Notes under the pieces: model-generated | Told to the model about the DNA's origin: nothing | Database searches by the model: none | The model's input: the letters and a program-made list of their open reading frames with translations, nothing else | Translations under genes and position numbers: made by a program | Shown here: piece by piece, positions 9,321 through 17,965 of the stretch | Layout of the letters: the number at the start of each line of letters is the position of its first letter | Position numbering within the stretch: position 1 is the first letter of the stretch | NCBI RefSeq assembly: GCF_014211915.1 | Contig: NZ_CP060040.1 | Location: forward strand, 2,356,001 to 2,420,000 | Origin: Burkholderia cenocepacia | Lineage (GTDB): Bacteria > Pseudomonadota > Gammaproteobacteria > Burkholderiales > Burkholderiaceae | DNA length: 64,000 nt | Reading direction: 5' to 3'

Positions 9321-10952
9321 TCACTGATACCCGTAACACTGCTTCAGCCCCGCGTAGTCGTAGAAGTGGCTGCCCGGCGCGAGCTTCGCACCGTCGCACG
9401 CGGCCTGGAAATCCGTCTCGCGCTCGTTGTACAGCATCTTCACGATGAGCCGCGACCCGTTGCGATAGACATCCCACTGCATGTTCGCGGCCATCGGCGA
9501 GACCTGGTCGCCGCGCCACGGATTGTTCGCATACGTGTACGTCTGCGCCTGCGGCGTCGGCACGAACACGTTCTTCAGGTTCATGATCGACGCGAACGGA
9601 ATCACGATCTCCGCATGCGTGAAGCGCAGCTTCGCGGCATGCGTCAGGTCGCCGCGCGCGATCGCATCGACTTCGCCGAAGAAATCGTCCTGCAGCACCT
9701 TCGCCATCCGGTACGTCACCGGGTTCGCTTCCTGGATGCCGGGCCCCTTCTGGTAGTAGTCCTCGGCATCCTGGAGGTACGCGAGATACTGCGCCTGCTC
9801 CGCGCCGATGTACTTCTCCATCGTCACGCCGCCGGTTTCCGCGGTCATGGCCGGCGCGACCTGCAGCAGGTTGTACAGCACGTTCACCGCATCGACTGCC
9901 GTCGCGATCTTCGTCTTGCCGTCGCCCTTCAGCGTGTTGGTGAACTTGCCGTCCGTCGACGTGAACGCATAGGTGCCGGTGTTCGCGAACGTGTAGCCGT
10001 CGGAGCCGAGCTTCGCGATGAAGGCCGGCGACACGAGCGCGGCCAGCACCGTTTGCGCGACGTCGGCCGCCTGCGGCGCAGCCTTGATCGCCTTCAGCTT
10101 CGCGGCCACCGTCGCGTCGTTTGCATAGGTCTGGTACGCCTGGCTCGCCTGATAGGTCGCGTAGTACGGATCGCTCGTGTCGGTCACGAGATCGGTGGCC
10201 GGCTTCAGCGAGTGGAAATACAGCAGGAAGCGGTTGGTGCCGGCCGGCTGTGCGACCGGTGCGCTCGCCGGATAGCCGGCCGGCGCGGCCGGCAGCGTGA
10301 TGGCCGGCGCCAGTGCCGGCTGCGCGGCAACCAATGCCGCCGAGAAATACGTCGAACTGTCGACCGCGCGATCCTGGCCCGAGTTGACGACGACCACCTG
10401 CCGGTTGCCCGTCGCAAACAGCGCGGGCAACCGCTGCGCGAGACGCGCGGCGAGTTGCTGATGTTCGCGGATGCCGGTTTGCGTGAGGTTGCCGTATCCG
10501 GGTGTCGAGATGCCCTGCACGCCATAACCGAGCAGCGCATTCGCCTTCATCATCGCGTACGTGTCGGCCTTGAGCTGCGCGCCGAGCGCGGTCAATGCGC
10601 CGTCGGCCTCGGCCTTGACCAGCATCGCGTAGATCGCGCCGTCGTACTTGAAGCCCGACAGCCCGCGTGAGCCGTGACGGGCGACGAGTTCGGTATAGAC
10701 CGGTGCGTAGCCGGCCGGCGGCGCTTCGTACGTTGCCGCGTCCTGCTGCGGGCGGTACGGCGTCTTCGTCTGGTAGTAGGTCGCGGGAGCCGGAGCCGGC
10801 GTGGGCTGAGGTTGCGGTTGCGGTTGCGGCGCGGGCGTCGTGCCGTTGTTGTCGGCCGACGTGGCGGGCTGCGTCGAGTCATCCCCGCCGCAAGCAGCGA
10901 GCAACAGGCAGGCAATCGTGAGGGCGGCGGCGGTGCGGGTCGGGCGTGTCAT
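9321..10952 (-). CDS. Histidine-type phosphatase lipoprotein (MINPP-like)
   Basis: The start at 10952 gives 543 residues beginning with a lipoprotein signal whose lipobox is LLAAC (Cys about residue 21). A Gly/Asp/Pro-Gln linker of repeated PQPQ type follows. The catalytic domain carries the histidine phosphatase signature RHGSRG (RHGxR), here following the strand YTELVA. The second catalytic element, in the FTHAE segment near the C-terminus, is the HAE variant typical of multiple inositol polyphosphate phosphatases rather than the HD of AppA-type phytases. A phytase or inositol-phosphate phosphatase role at the cell surface is likely by family. Two Cys near the C-terminus (QAACDG, KQCYGY) could pair. 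It is monocistronic. Confidence 0.8.
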   Translation of the reverse strand: MTRPTRTAAALTIACLLLAACGGDDSTQPATSADNNGTTPAPQPQPQPQPTPAPAPATYYQTKTPYRPQQDAATYEAPPAGYAPVYTELVARHGSRGLSGFKYDGAIYAMLVKAEADGALTALGAQLKADTYAMMKANALLGYGVQGISTPGYGNLTQTGIREHQQLAARLAQRLPALFATGNRQVVVVNSGQDRAVDSSTYFSAALVAAQPALAPAITLPAAPAGYPASAPVAQPAGTNRFLLYFHSLKPATDLVTDTSDPYYATYQASQAYQTYANDATVAAKLKAIKAAPQAADVAQTVLAALVSPAFIAKLGSDGYTFANTGTYAFTSTDGKFTNTLKGDGKTKIATAVDAVNVLYNLLQVAPAMTAETGGVTMEKYIGAEQAQYLAYLQDAEDYYQKGPGIQEANPVTYRMAKVLQDDFFGEVDAIARGDLTHAAKLRFTHAEIVIPFASIMNLKNVFVPTPQAQTYTYANNPWRGDQVSPMAANMQWDVYRNGSRLIVKMLYNERETDFQAACDGAKLAPGSHFYDYAGLKQCYGYQ

Positions 10953-11134
10953 CGTGGCGGGCAACGGACGGGACGATGCGCATGTGCGTCGTCCCGTCTC
11001 CGGGGGAATGTGGTCGAGCCCCGAAGTGTTGCAAGCGACTTTGACAGCAGAATGTCAGGATGCGGTCGGACAATCGTCGGATGGCCGCCGAGTCGACGAT
11101 GACGGCTGGCCGCTGCCAGCCCGTGTGCTGGCGT

Positions 11135-11569
11135 TCAGTGCAGCCCGGCCGATGCGATCGAGCGCACCGTATCTGTGATGTTCACGCAGCGCGACAGGCC
11201 GAAATGCTCGGCTTCGCGGCGTTCCGGTTCGCTGCTCGCGATCCCGACCGCGCGCTCCGGCGGTACGCCGAGCGCTTGCAGCGCGACATCGAACGGATGC
11301 TGATTCGATCCGGAGTCCTGTTGATCCGAATCCGTGACGACGACCGAGAAGCGGTCGAGGTTCGCGCGGCCGAACTGGCCTTCGAACATGTCGCTGAGCC
11401 GAGCGGCCGGCAGCGTCGTGACGAGACCGAGCCGATAGCCTTCTTCCGATGCCCGGTCCAGCCACTGGATGATCGCGTCGCGTTGATGGCGCGATTCGCG
11501 CGAATCCGGTGTGGCTTCGATCTGCGCGAATGCTGCGTCGAGACGGGTGACGATGGCTTCGATGACCAC
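11135..11569 (-). CDS. HAD-like protein, short (144 aa)
   Basis: The chain resembles the C-terminal part of a HAD-superfamily phosphatase. A motif-II-like strand YRLGLVTTLPAARL is followed by a cap-like loop, then VVVTDSD, HPFDVALQALGVPPERAVGIASSEPE, which corresponds to the family's motif III/IV region. The N-terminal DxD nucleophile motif is absent, and motif IV reads SSEPE rather than (G)DxxxD. A phosphatase reaction is therefore doubtful, and this may be a truncated or repurposed member. The start is GTG at 11567-11569 with an AAGGAA ribosome site. No frame extends upstream to recover the missing motif. Confidence 0.55.
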   Translation of the reverse strand: MVIEAIVTRLDAAFAQIEATPDSRESRHQRDAIIQWLDRASEEGYRLGLVTTLPAARLSDMFEGQFGRANLDRFSVVVTDSDQQDSGSNQHPFDVALQALGVPPERAVGIASSEPERREAEHFGLSRCVNITDTVRSIASAGLH

Positions 11570-11895
11570 GGTGATTCCTTTTCAGAAACGTGATGATCCG
11601 TTCGCCGACGGGAATGCCACACACCTTAGCGTCGATCCGGAAAATGCGACCAATTAATATTTTTCACCGACTCATACGATTCGGCTAATGAATGGGGCGG
11701 CAAGCCAGCGCGGGCGCGGGATGCGTGTCGCGCGGCATGTCCCGCATGAATTGCATCGTATCGGTCGCGTTCAACGTGATGCACCAGCGTGGCGCACATT
11801 GTGAATGCATCGAGTACATGCATATGGAAAAACGGCATATCGAGCGATGCCTGCCCGATATGCCGCGTCGTGATGCCGTGCGCGAACAACTGCGA
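11570..11895. other. Intergenic stretch before the HAD-like gene; holds the ndh terminator
   Basis: These 326 bases lie between ndh and the HAD-like gene, both minus strand. Apart from the terminator at 11828-11865, an AT-rich patch near 11640-11690 could hold the promoter of the HAD-like gene. The 87-codon minus frame at 11626..11889 has no ribosome site and no recognisable content. Confidence 0.5.
11828..11865 (-). terminator. Intrinsic terminator of ndh
   Basis: CGGCATATCG (11833-11842) and CGATATGCCG (11856-11865) form a perfect 10-bp stem with a 13-nt loop. On the minus strand the hairpin is followed by five U (11828-11832). It lies about 30 bases past the ndh stop codon. Confidence 0.85.
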
Positions 11896-13254
11896 TCAAT
11901 GCAGCTTGATCGACGGCTGATGGCGGCTTTGCAGCCAGTGGCTCAGCGACTGGAACAGCGCGCGCTTCATGCCGACCACGCTGAACAGGTGCTTGCGATA
12001 CAGGAACTTGTACAGCCCGATCGCCGCCAGCCCGTCGACGATCAGCGAGCGCGAGCGCCCGCCGATGTCCGCCTGATACACGGCGCCCGCATGCCCGAGC
12101 GACACGACGGTGCCTGCATCGCGGAACGTGAAGCCGGCCACCGGCTTGCCGGCGACGCGCCGCGCGAATGCATTGACCAGATACACCGCCTGCTGATGAG
12201 CGACCTGCGCGCGCGGCGGCAGGTACCCGCCTGCACCGGCCGACGGGCACGCGGCGCAGTCGCCGAACGCATACACGTGCGGATCGTCGGGCGTCTGCAG
12301 CGTGTCGGTCACGATCACCTGGTTCGAGCGGTTCAGCGCGATGTCGCCGATGCTCCGCAGCATCGCGGGGCCCGCGACGCCGGCCGCCCAGATCGTGATG
12401 TCGCTTGCGAGCCGTTCGCCCGTCGCGGTCGTCACGGCGTCCGCGCCGACTTCCGCCACGCGCGTATCGGTCAGCACGTCGACGTTCAGCGCACGAAGCT
12501 GCGCGTGCATCTTGCCTGACAGCCGTTCGTCGAGCGCGGGCAGGATGCGCGGGCCGCCTTCGATCAGCCGGATGTGCACGTCACGCGCGGACACCAGTGC
12601 CTTGAAGCGGTACGTCGTCAGTTGCTGAACTGCATGGCGCAGCGCGGCGGCCAGCTCGACACCCGTCGCACCCGCACCGATCACGTTGATGCAGATCGGC
12701 GCCGCGCGCCGTGCGGGCTGCTGCTCGGCCAGATGATTCGCCTTCGTGCAGGCAGCCAGGAACTTGCGGCGGAAATCCTCGGCCTGGTCGAGGTTTTCGA
12801 GCGGCAGTGCATGACGCTCGGCGCCCGGCACGTTGAAGAAGTTCGTCACGCTGCCGACTGCCAGCACCAGATCGTCATAGTCGAGCGTGCGCTGCGGCAG
12901 GATTTCCGTGCCGTCCGCATCCTGCACGGCCGCGATCGTCGCCGTGCGCGCCGCGCGGTCGACCCGCTGCAGCGCGCCCTGCACGAAGCGGAAGCCGTGG
13001 CGCTTCGCCTGTGCCGCGTATTCGATCGTGTGGGAGGCCGGATCGCGATGGCCCGATGCGGCTTCGTGCAGCAGCGGCTTCCAGAAGTGCGTCGGATAGC
13101 GGTCGACGAGCACGACGTCGGCCTGCCCGCGGCGCCCGACCGTATCGCCGAGGCGCGTCGCGAGCTGCAGGCCGCCGGCGCCGCCGCCGACGATCACGAT
13201 GCGCGGCAGGCGCGGTGCGCGGTCTGTTGCAAGGGTGGGCGTGGTGTTGTCCAT
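11896..13254 (-). CDS. ndh: Type II NADH dehydrogenase (NDH-2)
   Basis: The protein has 452 residues, starting at an ATG (13252-13254) with GGGAG seven bases upstream; the longer frame to 13323 is unsupported. The FAD-binding signature is IVIVGGGAGGLQLATRLG near residue 20. The NADH-binding glycine motif is VIGAGATGVELA near the middle, and the second FAD motif is YAFGDCA near residue 310. Basic and hydrophobic helices close the C-terminus (FLYRKHLFSVVGMKRALFQ), as in NDH-2 membrane anchoring. It transfers electrons from NADH to quinone without proton pumping. A LysR regulator gene is divergent, 100 bases away. Confidence 0.92.
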   Translation of the reverse strand: MDNTTPTLATDRAPRLPRIVIVGGGAGGLQLATRLGDTVGRRGQADVVLVDRYPTHFWKPLLHEAASGHRDPASHTIEYAAQAKRHGFRFVQGALQRVDRAARTATIAAVQDADGTEILPQRTLDYDDLVLAVGSVTNFFNVPGAERHALPLENLDQAEDFRRKFLAACTKANHLAEQQPARRAAPICINVIGAGATGVELAAALRHAVQQLTTYRFKALVSARDVHIRLIEGGPRILPALDERLSGKMHAQLRALNVDVLTDTRVAEVGADAVTTATGERLASDITIWAAGVAGPAMLRSIGDIALNRSNQVIVTDTLQTPDDPHVYAFGDCAACPSAGAGGYLPPRAQVAHQQAVYLVNAFARRVAGKPVAGFTFRDAGTVVSLGHAGAVYQADIGGRSRSLIVDGLAAIGLYKFLYRKHLFSVVGMKRALFQSLSHWLQSRHQPSIKLH

Positions 13255-13354
13255 GTTGGGCTCCCGCTGAATGACGATTCGGATGACATTGCTCAAGAAC
13301 CGACGATATAGTTTCGAACCCACTCGAACAATTTAATGTTTATAAGCGACTCAT

Positions 13355-14308
13355 ATGTATTCAATTATAGGAAAGACCGCGACGTTCCGGCAGTTGAAGG
13401 CGCTGGACATGATCGCGCGGCTCGGCAGCGTGTCGCGCGCGGCCGAGGAGCTGAACCTGACGCAGCCGGCCGTGTCGCTGCAGGTTCGCCTGCTCGAGGA
13501 GGCCGTGGGCGCCGCGTTGCTGCAGCGGGTGGGGCGTGGCGTGCAACTGACCGCGGCCGGCGAGATCGTGGCGCGCTACGCGCGCGAGATCCTGCATCTG
13601 TGGAGCGAGGCCGGCGACGAAGTGGCCGCGCTGACGGGCGATCTCGGCGGCACGCTGCGGATCGGCGCGATCACGACGGCCGAATACCTGATCCCGCCGC
13701 TGCTCGTCAAATTCACCGCGACGCGCCCGCACGTGAAGACCTATTTCAAGGTCGGCAACCGCGACGACATCATCCGCATGCTCGCGACGCATGAAATCGA
13801 TCTCGCGGTGATGGGCAGCGCGCCGAAGGAGCTGCGTACGCACGCGGTCGAGTTCGCGAAGCATCCGATGGTGTTCGTCGCGGCGCCCGGCCATCCGCTG
13901 ATGCAGCGCAAACGTGTGGCGCTAAAGGATCTCGAATCCGCGCACCTGCTCGTGCGCGAACGCGGCGCGGGCACGCGCTCGACCGTCGAGAGCCTGTTCA
14001 AGAACGCGGGCCACCGTTTTCATGTGGGCTCCGAACTGTCGAGCAACGAGGCGATCAAGCAGATGGCCGAAGCCGGGCTCGGCGTCGCGTTCCTGTCGTT
14101 GCACGCGTGTGCGCTCGAACTGCGCACGGGGCTGCTCGGGCAACTGCCGTTTCCCGGCAATCCGATCGAGCGCGAATGGTACGTGGTCACGCTCGCCGAC
14201 CGGCGGATTTCGCAGGTGACGGGGCTGTTCCGCGACTTCCTGATCAAGCAGGGCGCGCCGGTGATCGACGGCGCGACGGTGGCGCCGCACGAGCGGCGGC
14301 GCAAGTAG
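13355..14308 (+). CDS. LysR-type transcriptional regulator divergent from ndh
   Basis: This is a complete 317-residue LysR protein. The winged helix-turn-helix is at the N-terminus (TFRQLKALDMIARLGSVSRA, then LNLTQPAVSLQVRLLEEAVG). The effector domain begins about residue 95 with GGTLRIGAITTAEYLIPPLL. The region after LATHEIDLAVMGSAP, with RERGAGTRSTVE and the end VVTLADRRISQVTGLFRDF, is like CbbR/CysB-type members. The 100-base divergent intergenic region with ndh is AT-rich and includes a TATAAGCGACTCATA-like stretch, so control of ndh and itself is the natural hypothesis. Confidence 0.88.
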   Translation: MYSIIGKTATFRQLKALDMIARLGSVSRAAEELNLTQPAVSLQVRLLEEAVGAALLQRVGRGVQLTAAGEIVARYAREILHLWSEAGDEVAALTGDLGGTLRIGAITTAEYLIPPLLVKFTATRPHVKTYFKVGNRDDIIRMLATHEIDLAVMGSAPKELRTHAVEFAKHPMVFVAAPGHPLMQRKRVALKDLESAHLLVRERGAGTRSTVESLFKNAGHRFHVGSELSSNEAIKQMAEAGLGVAFLSLHACALELRTGLLGQLPFPGNPIEREWYVVTLADRRISQVTGLFRDFLIKQGAPVIDGATVAPHERRRK

Positions 14309-14328
14309 GCGGCGTGTCGACCGGTTGG

Positions 14329-14523
14329 TCAGACGAGCCCGAAGTCGTCGTTGCTGTCGGGAATCGACGCGAGCAGCCGTTCGAGCCGGTACCAGCCGAC
14401 GATGCGCAGGCCCCACGCGGCGATGGCGGTGCGTGTGTTGCGGGCGTTGGGGCCGGATGAAGGACGGGCGGCGGACGGCGCGCGCGCGATGAACGCCGCG
14501 CGCTGCGGGCAGGAATGGGGCAT
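14329..14523 (-). CDS. Small hypothetical protein (64 aa)
   Basis: The ATG at 14521-14523 has GGAG eight bases upstream. The 64-residue product has a basic Ala/Arg/Pro-rich N-terminus and a compact C-terminus (GLRIVGWYRLERLLASIPDS, ending DDFGLV). It converges with the LysR gene (21 bases between stops). It is not a shadow of either neighbour, but no family is recognised. Confidence 0.5.
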   Translation of the reverse strand: MPHSCPQRAAFIARAPSAARPSSGPNARNTRTAIAAWGLRIVGWYRLERLLASIPDSNDDFGLV

Positions 14524-14715
14524 GACGGGCTCCGTAGGTGTCGGATGAGGCGATCGTAAGCGCCTCGGCGCCCGGCGGCGCGCACGCAAGGATCGTCCCG
14601 AGCAGAAACGGATGATCTTTTTCTGTTCGATTCAGCGGCGGCCGCGCAGGGCCGGCGCGCCGGCCCGAAACGCGTCACAATGCGCGTTCGGCACCTGATC
14701 TGGTGGAGACCATCA

Positions 14716-15633
14716 ATGAGCGATCCGATTCTTGCCGCGCCGACGGACAACGGCGTCCCGGTCAGTCTGCGCTCCAGCCGCGGGCTGGGTTGGCGTGGCT
14801 TCGGCGCGTCGCTGCTGGAGATTCGCGCGGGTACGTACCGGATTCCGGCGGCCGAGCATCACCGGATCGGCGTGCATATCGGCGCGCCGGTGCGCGCGGA
14901 TTGCGTGTGCGACGGCGAGCGCGTGTCGCGTATCCAGGCGCACGGCGACGTCGACGTGATTCCGGCCGGCCTGCCCGGCCAATGGACCGACAGCGCCGAC
15001 TGCCGGATTCTGCACATCGCACTCAGCGACACCTTCGTGCGGCGCACCGTCGAACAGCTCGAACTGAAGCCGTCGCACGCGCAGATCCGCCGGCGGCTGC
15101 AGGTGCGCGACCCGCGGCTGCAGCACATCGCGTGGGCGATGGCCGCCGAACTCGAAGCGGAAGACGCATCGGACCCGCTCTACGCGGAGAGCCTGTGCAC
15201 GGCGCTCGTCGCGCGGCTGGTCGACGGCCAGCCCGCGTCTCGCGAACGCCGGCGCACGCTGGCGCCGAAGGCGGCGGCGCGCGTGATCGACTATGTCGAG
15301 GCGAATCTCGACCGGCGCATGACGCTGGCCGAGCTCGCGGCGCTCGTGTCGATCAGCGTGCCGCATTTCAAGGTGCTGTTCCGCGAAACGCTCGGGATGC
15401 CCGTGCACCAGTACGTCGTGCGGCGCCGGGTGGAGCGCGCGAAGACGCTGCTGCTCGAAGGCCGGCTCAGCATCAGCCAGATCGCGCTGGAGGCCGGGTT
15501 TGCGCATCAGAGCCACATGGCGAACTGGATGAATCGCATGCTCGGGGCGACGCCGACGGAGATAGCGCGGTCAGGCGTGCGGGGTGGGTTGCGGCTGGCG
15601 TATGACGGTGAGGATGGCGGGAAAGACGCATAA
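14716..15633 (+). CDS. AraC-family transcriptional regulator
   Basis: The start at 14716 (GGAG eight bases upstream) gives 305 residues. The N-terminal about 160 residues are a cupin-like sensing region (HHRIGVHIGAP, DVDVIPAGLPGQW). The C-terminal about 100 residues hold the double helix-turn-helix of the AraC family: VIDYVEANLDRRMTLAELAA then FKVLFRETLGMPVHQYVVRRR, and ISQIALEAGFAHQSHMANWM followed by the expected GATPTEIA. The next gene on the same strand is the NmrA-like gene, 229 bases downstream, which is a plausible but unproven target. Confidence 0.88.
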   Translation: MSDPILAAPTDNGVPVSLRSSRGLGWRGFGASLLEIRAGTYRIPAAEHHRIGVHIGAPVRADCVCDGERVSRIQAHGDVDVIPAGLPGQWTDSADCRILHIALSDTFVRRTVEQLELKPSHAQIRRRLQVRDPRLQHIAWAMAAELEAEDASDPLYAESLCTALVARLVDGQPASRERRRTLAPKAAARVIDYVEANLDRRMTLAELAALVSISVPHFKVLFRETLGMPVHQYVVRRRVERAKTLLLEGRLSISQIALEAGFAHQSHMANWMNRMLGATPTEIARSGVRGGLRLAYDGEDGGKDA

Positions 15634-15677
15634 CGCAACAGCGGTACATGGGCGTTGCGTTTGATCCAAGGGCAATT

Positions 15678-15696
15678 GTCCAACAGGTGGTTGGAC
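15678..15696. promoter_or_regulatory. Inverted repeat, candidate operator upstream of the NmrA-like gene
   Basis: GTCCAAC at 15678-15684 and GTTGGAC at 15690-15696 form a perfect 7-bp dyad with a 5-base spacer, set in a less GC-rich segment 167 bases before the NmrA-like start. The shape fits a dimeric repressor site. No consensus is assigned. Confidence 0.35.
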
Positions 15697-15862
15697 GATT
15701 GTCGCGTTCGCCTTCTCCGGTTTTGACGCGCTTGTATCGGGGAGCACGCATGGTTGGCGTATTCAGCACGTCATCTTTTCCTGCTCGATTCATCCCTCCG
15801 TGCGCGCCTTCCCGGCCGCGCAACCCGACAATCACAGCACCTTCATCCCTCAGGAGCGAATC

Positions 15863-16756
15863 GTGTTCGTGATCTTCGGAGCATCCGGCAACGTCGGCCT
15901 GGCCACCGTGACGACCTTGCGCAACGCAGGCCATTCCGTGCGCGCGGTGCTGCGCGACGCGCGCCATCGTGAACGTTTCATGCAGCTCGGCTGCGATGTT
16001 GCGATCGCGGACCTGACGGACGCGAACGCGATCGCCGCGGCGATCGACGGCGCGCAGGCGGTGCAGATACTGTGCCCGGTGCCGGCTGCCGACCCCGATC
16101 CGGCCGCGACGATGACGCGGACGATCGACGCAGCGACTGCCGCGCTCGCCGCGAATCCGCCGCCGGCGCTGCTCGCGTTGTCGGATTACGGCGCGGAGCT
16201 TGAAGGCAATACGGGTATCACGCGCCTGTTCCATGACTTCGAGGCACGGCTGAAGACGATCCCGACGCGATTGACGCTGCTGCGCTCGGCCGAGCATCTG
16301 CAGAACTGGGCGCGCGTGCTGCCGGTCGCGCTCGGTACCGGCGTGCTGCCGAGCTTCCATCATCCGGTCGGCAAGGCGTTTCCGACGGTCTGGGCGCCCG
16401 ATGTGGGCATCGTCGCGGCGCGGCTGATGCTCGATGCGCCAGAAGGCGGCAGCGGGCCGCGCATCGTCAGTGTCGAAGGGCCGCGGCGGGTGAGCGTGAC
16501 GGCGATTGCGGAAACGTTGGGCGCGGCGGCAGGTCGCGTGATCGTCGCGCACGCGCTACCGCGCGATACGTGGAGCGCGACGCTGCTGCGCGCCGGGCTC
16601 AGCGAGCGTCATGCGCAGCTGATCGTCGACCTGTACGACGTGCACAACGCGGGGCGGATCGATGTCGAAGCCGACGTGTCGGAGCGGGTGTACGGGACGA
16701 CGACGCTGGAGGAAGCGCTTGCTGCGCTGGTGCGCGCGCATGCGGCGCCGGCGTGA
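15863..16756 (+). CDS. NmrA-like NAD(P)-binding protein (atypical SDR)
   Basis: The start is the GTG at 15863-15865, six bases after AGGAG, giving 297 residues that begin MFVIFGASGNVGLATVTTL. This is the Rossmann motif GxxGxxG of atypical short-chain dehydrogenases, followed by RAVLRDARHRERF, the segment that sets NADP preference. The remainder (DYGAELEGNTGITRLFHDFE, LRSAEHLQNWARVLPVA, GPRRVSVTAIAETLGAA) is typical of the NmrA/quinone-oxidoreductase-like group. Such proteins are redox sensors or NADPH-quinone reductases; which applies here is not evident. Confidence 0.8.
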   Translation: MFVIFGASGNVGLATVTTLRNAGHSVRAVLRDARHRERFMQLGCDVAIADLTDANAIAAAIDGAQAVQILCPVPAADPDPAATMTRTIDAATAALAANPPPALLALSDYGAELEGNTGITRLFHDFEARLKTIPTRLTLLRSAEHLQNWARVLPVALGTGVLPSFHHPVGKAFPTVWAPDVGIVAARLMLDAPEGGSGPRIVSVEGPRRVSVTAIAETLGAAAGRVIVAHALPRDTWSATLLRAGLSERHAQLIVDLYDVHNAGRIDVEADVSERVYGTTTLEEALAALVRAHAAPA

Positions 16757-16837
16757 GGTGGGACCACCGGCCGTCAGTCGCATACGAGGTTCGCCGGCGA
16801 GACGCTGCCTGGTCGCCGTGCGCGTCGACTTCCGAAT

Positions 16838-17959
16838 CTATTCCAGGCCATTCGCCTGATCCCATTGCGCAAGAAGCTCGGCCGGAATCGCGTTGACAAC
16901 CTCGACATAGCGTTTGCCAACGCACTGTTCAGCGCGCTTCAGCAATATCGGGATAGGGCTGCTTGGTTCGTTCGCTTCGAACCACTGACGCGCCGTACGG
17001 ATCAGCGTCAGCGCCGCCCGGCGGTCCATCGGCATATGTTCGATACACGTGACGGCAGTCGGCACGTGTGCGTCGGCGATGAACTTTTCATGTGCAAGCA
17101 TTGACCGAATTGCTTCACCGTGTCGCCTACTGCCTGTATCCACGCTTTCAATATCCTTCACGAAAGCGTGTGTGACGTTGGAAGCCGCTTCGGTGCCGTC
17201 ATCCTCGACATTTGACAGCTGCAGCAATCGAGTCAATGGCGAAAGATCGGGAAGATACGCCTCGAGATGCGTAGCAGCCCACATATCGATCGCGGCAAGA
17301 TTTGAGATCGTCTGGGCGAACGCGCTCATCATTTCCGGCTGTCGGATCCGGAGGTCCTGCAACTGCTGGATGACCGAATCGGGCGCGAGCGCATCCGCCG
17401 AGCGCGGGTGGGCAAAAGCGCGCTCGACATCGCGCATCTGTAGACGCGCGGCGGTCGACTTCATCAGCACGATCTCCCGGACATCGGCCAGCAACCCGTC
17501 GGGATCCGTCAGCGCCTGTAGCGCATTCATCCGCATTTCCAGTGCCGCGCCGCGATCGTCATCCGTGCTCGCCTGAGGGTGAATGCCGTCGGGAAATGCC
17601 TGCAGCAACGCCGCGAGCAGCCCTGTTCCTTCCGCCAACCCCGACGGACCGCCGAGGCGCGTGCGACAGCGGGCGTAGAGCACCGCGACACGCATATCCT
17701 TCGTGCGCAGCATCAACCTGCGGCAGTTGCGTTCCAGCTCACTCCAGTTGAGTGGATCAGGTGATCCGACGAACGCGCCATACTGCACGTCCGGTCTTGA
17801 CGCGGCTTCAGCGAAAAGCACTACGAAGTCGTGGTCATACTCGAGATCCGAGCCGCATGGCGCGTCCTCGCTTACCGGCGTCAGCCAGTCGACGTGCGTG
17901 GTATCCATCGCGGTGGGCCGGCTCGGTTTCGCGGAAGCGGCCGGTGGTTTCTTGCTCAT
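16838..17959 (-). CDS. tssA: T6SS protein TssA (ImpA family)
   Basis: The protein has 373 residues. It has the N-terminal ImpA domain (DWLTPVSEDAPCGSDLEYDHDF, then LNWSELERNCRRLMLRTKDMRVA and GLLAALLQAFPDGIHPQ), a helical middle, and the short C-terminal domain typical of TssA (ARQWFEANEPSSPIPILLKR, then YVEVVNAIPAELLAQW). TssA caps or primes the baseplate and the growing sheath tail. It is the last gene of the minus arm, six bases after tssG. The ATG is clear. The next plus-strand gene converges from the left. Confidence 0.93.
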   Translation of the reverse strand: MSKKPPAASAKPSRPTAMDTTHVDWLTPVSEDAPCGSDLEYDHDFVVLFAEAASRPDVQYGAFVGSPDPLNWSELERNCRRLMLRTKDMRVAVLYARCRTRLGGPSGLAEGTGLLAALLQAFPDGIHPQASTDDDRGAALEMRMNALQALTDPDGLLADVREIVLMKSTAARLQMRDVERAFAHPRSADALAPDSVIQQLQDLRIRQPEMMSAFAQTISNLAAIDMWAATHLEAYLPDLSPLTRLLQLSNVEDDGTEAASNVTHAFVKDIESVDTGSRRHGEAIRSMLAHEKFIADAHVPTAVTCIEHMPMDRRAALTLIRTARQWFEANEPSSPIPILLKRAEQCVGKRYVEVVNAIPAELLAQWDQANGLE

Positions 17960-17965
17960 GGTCGG

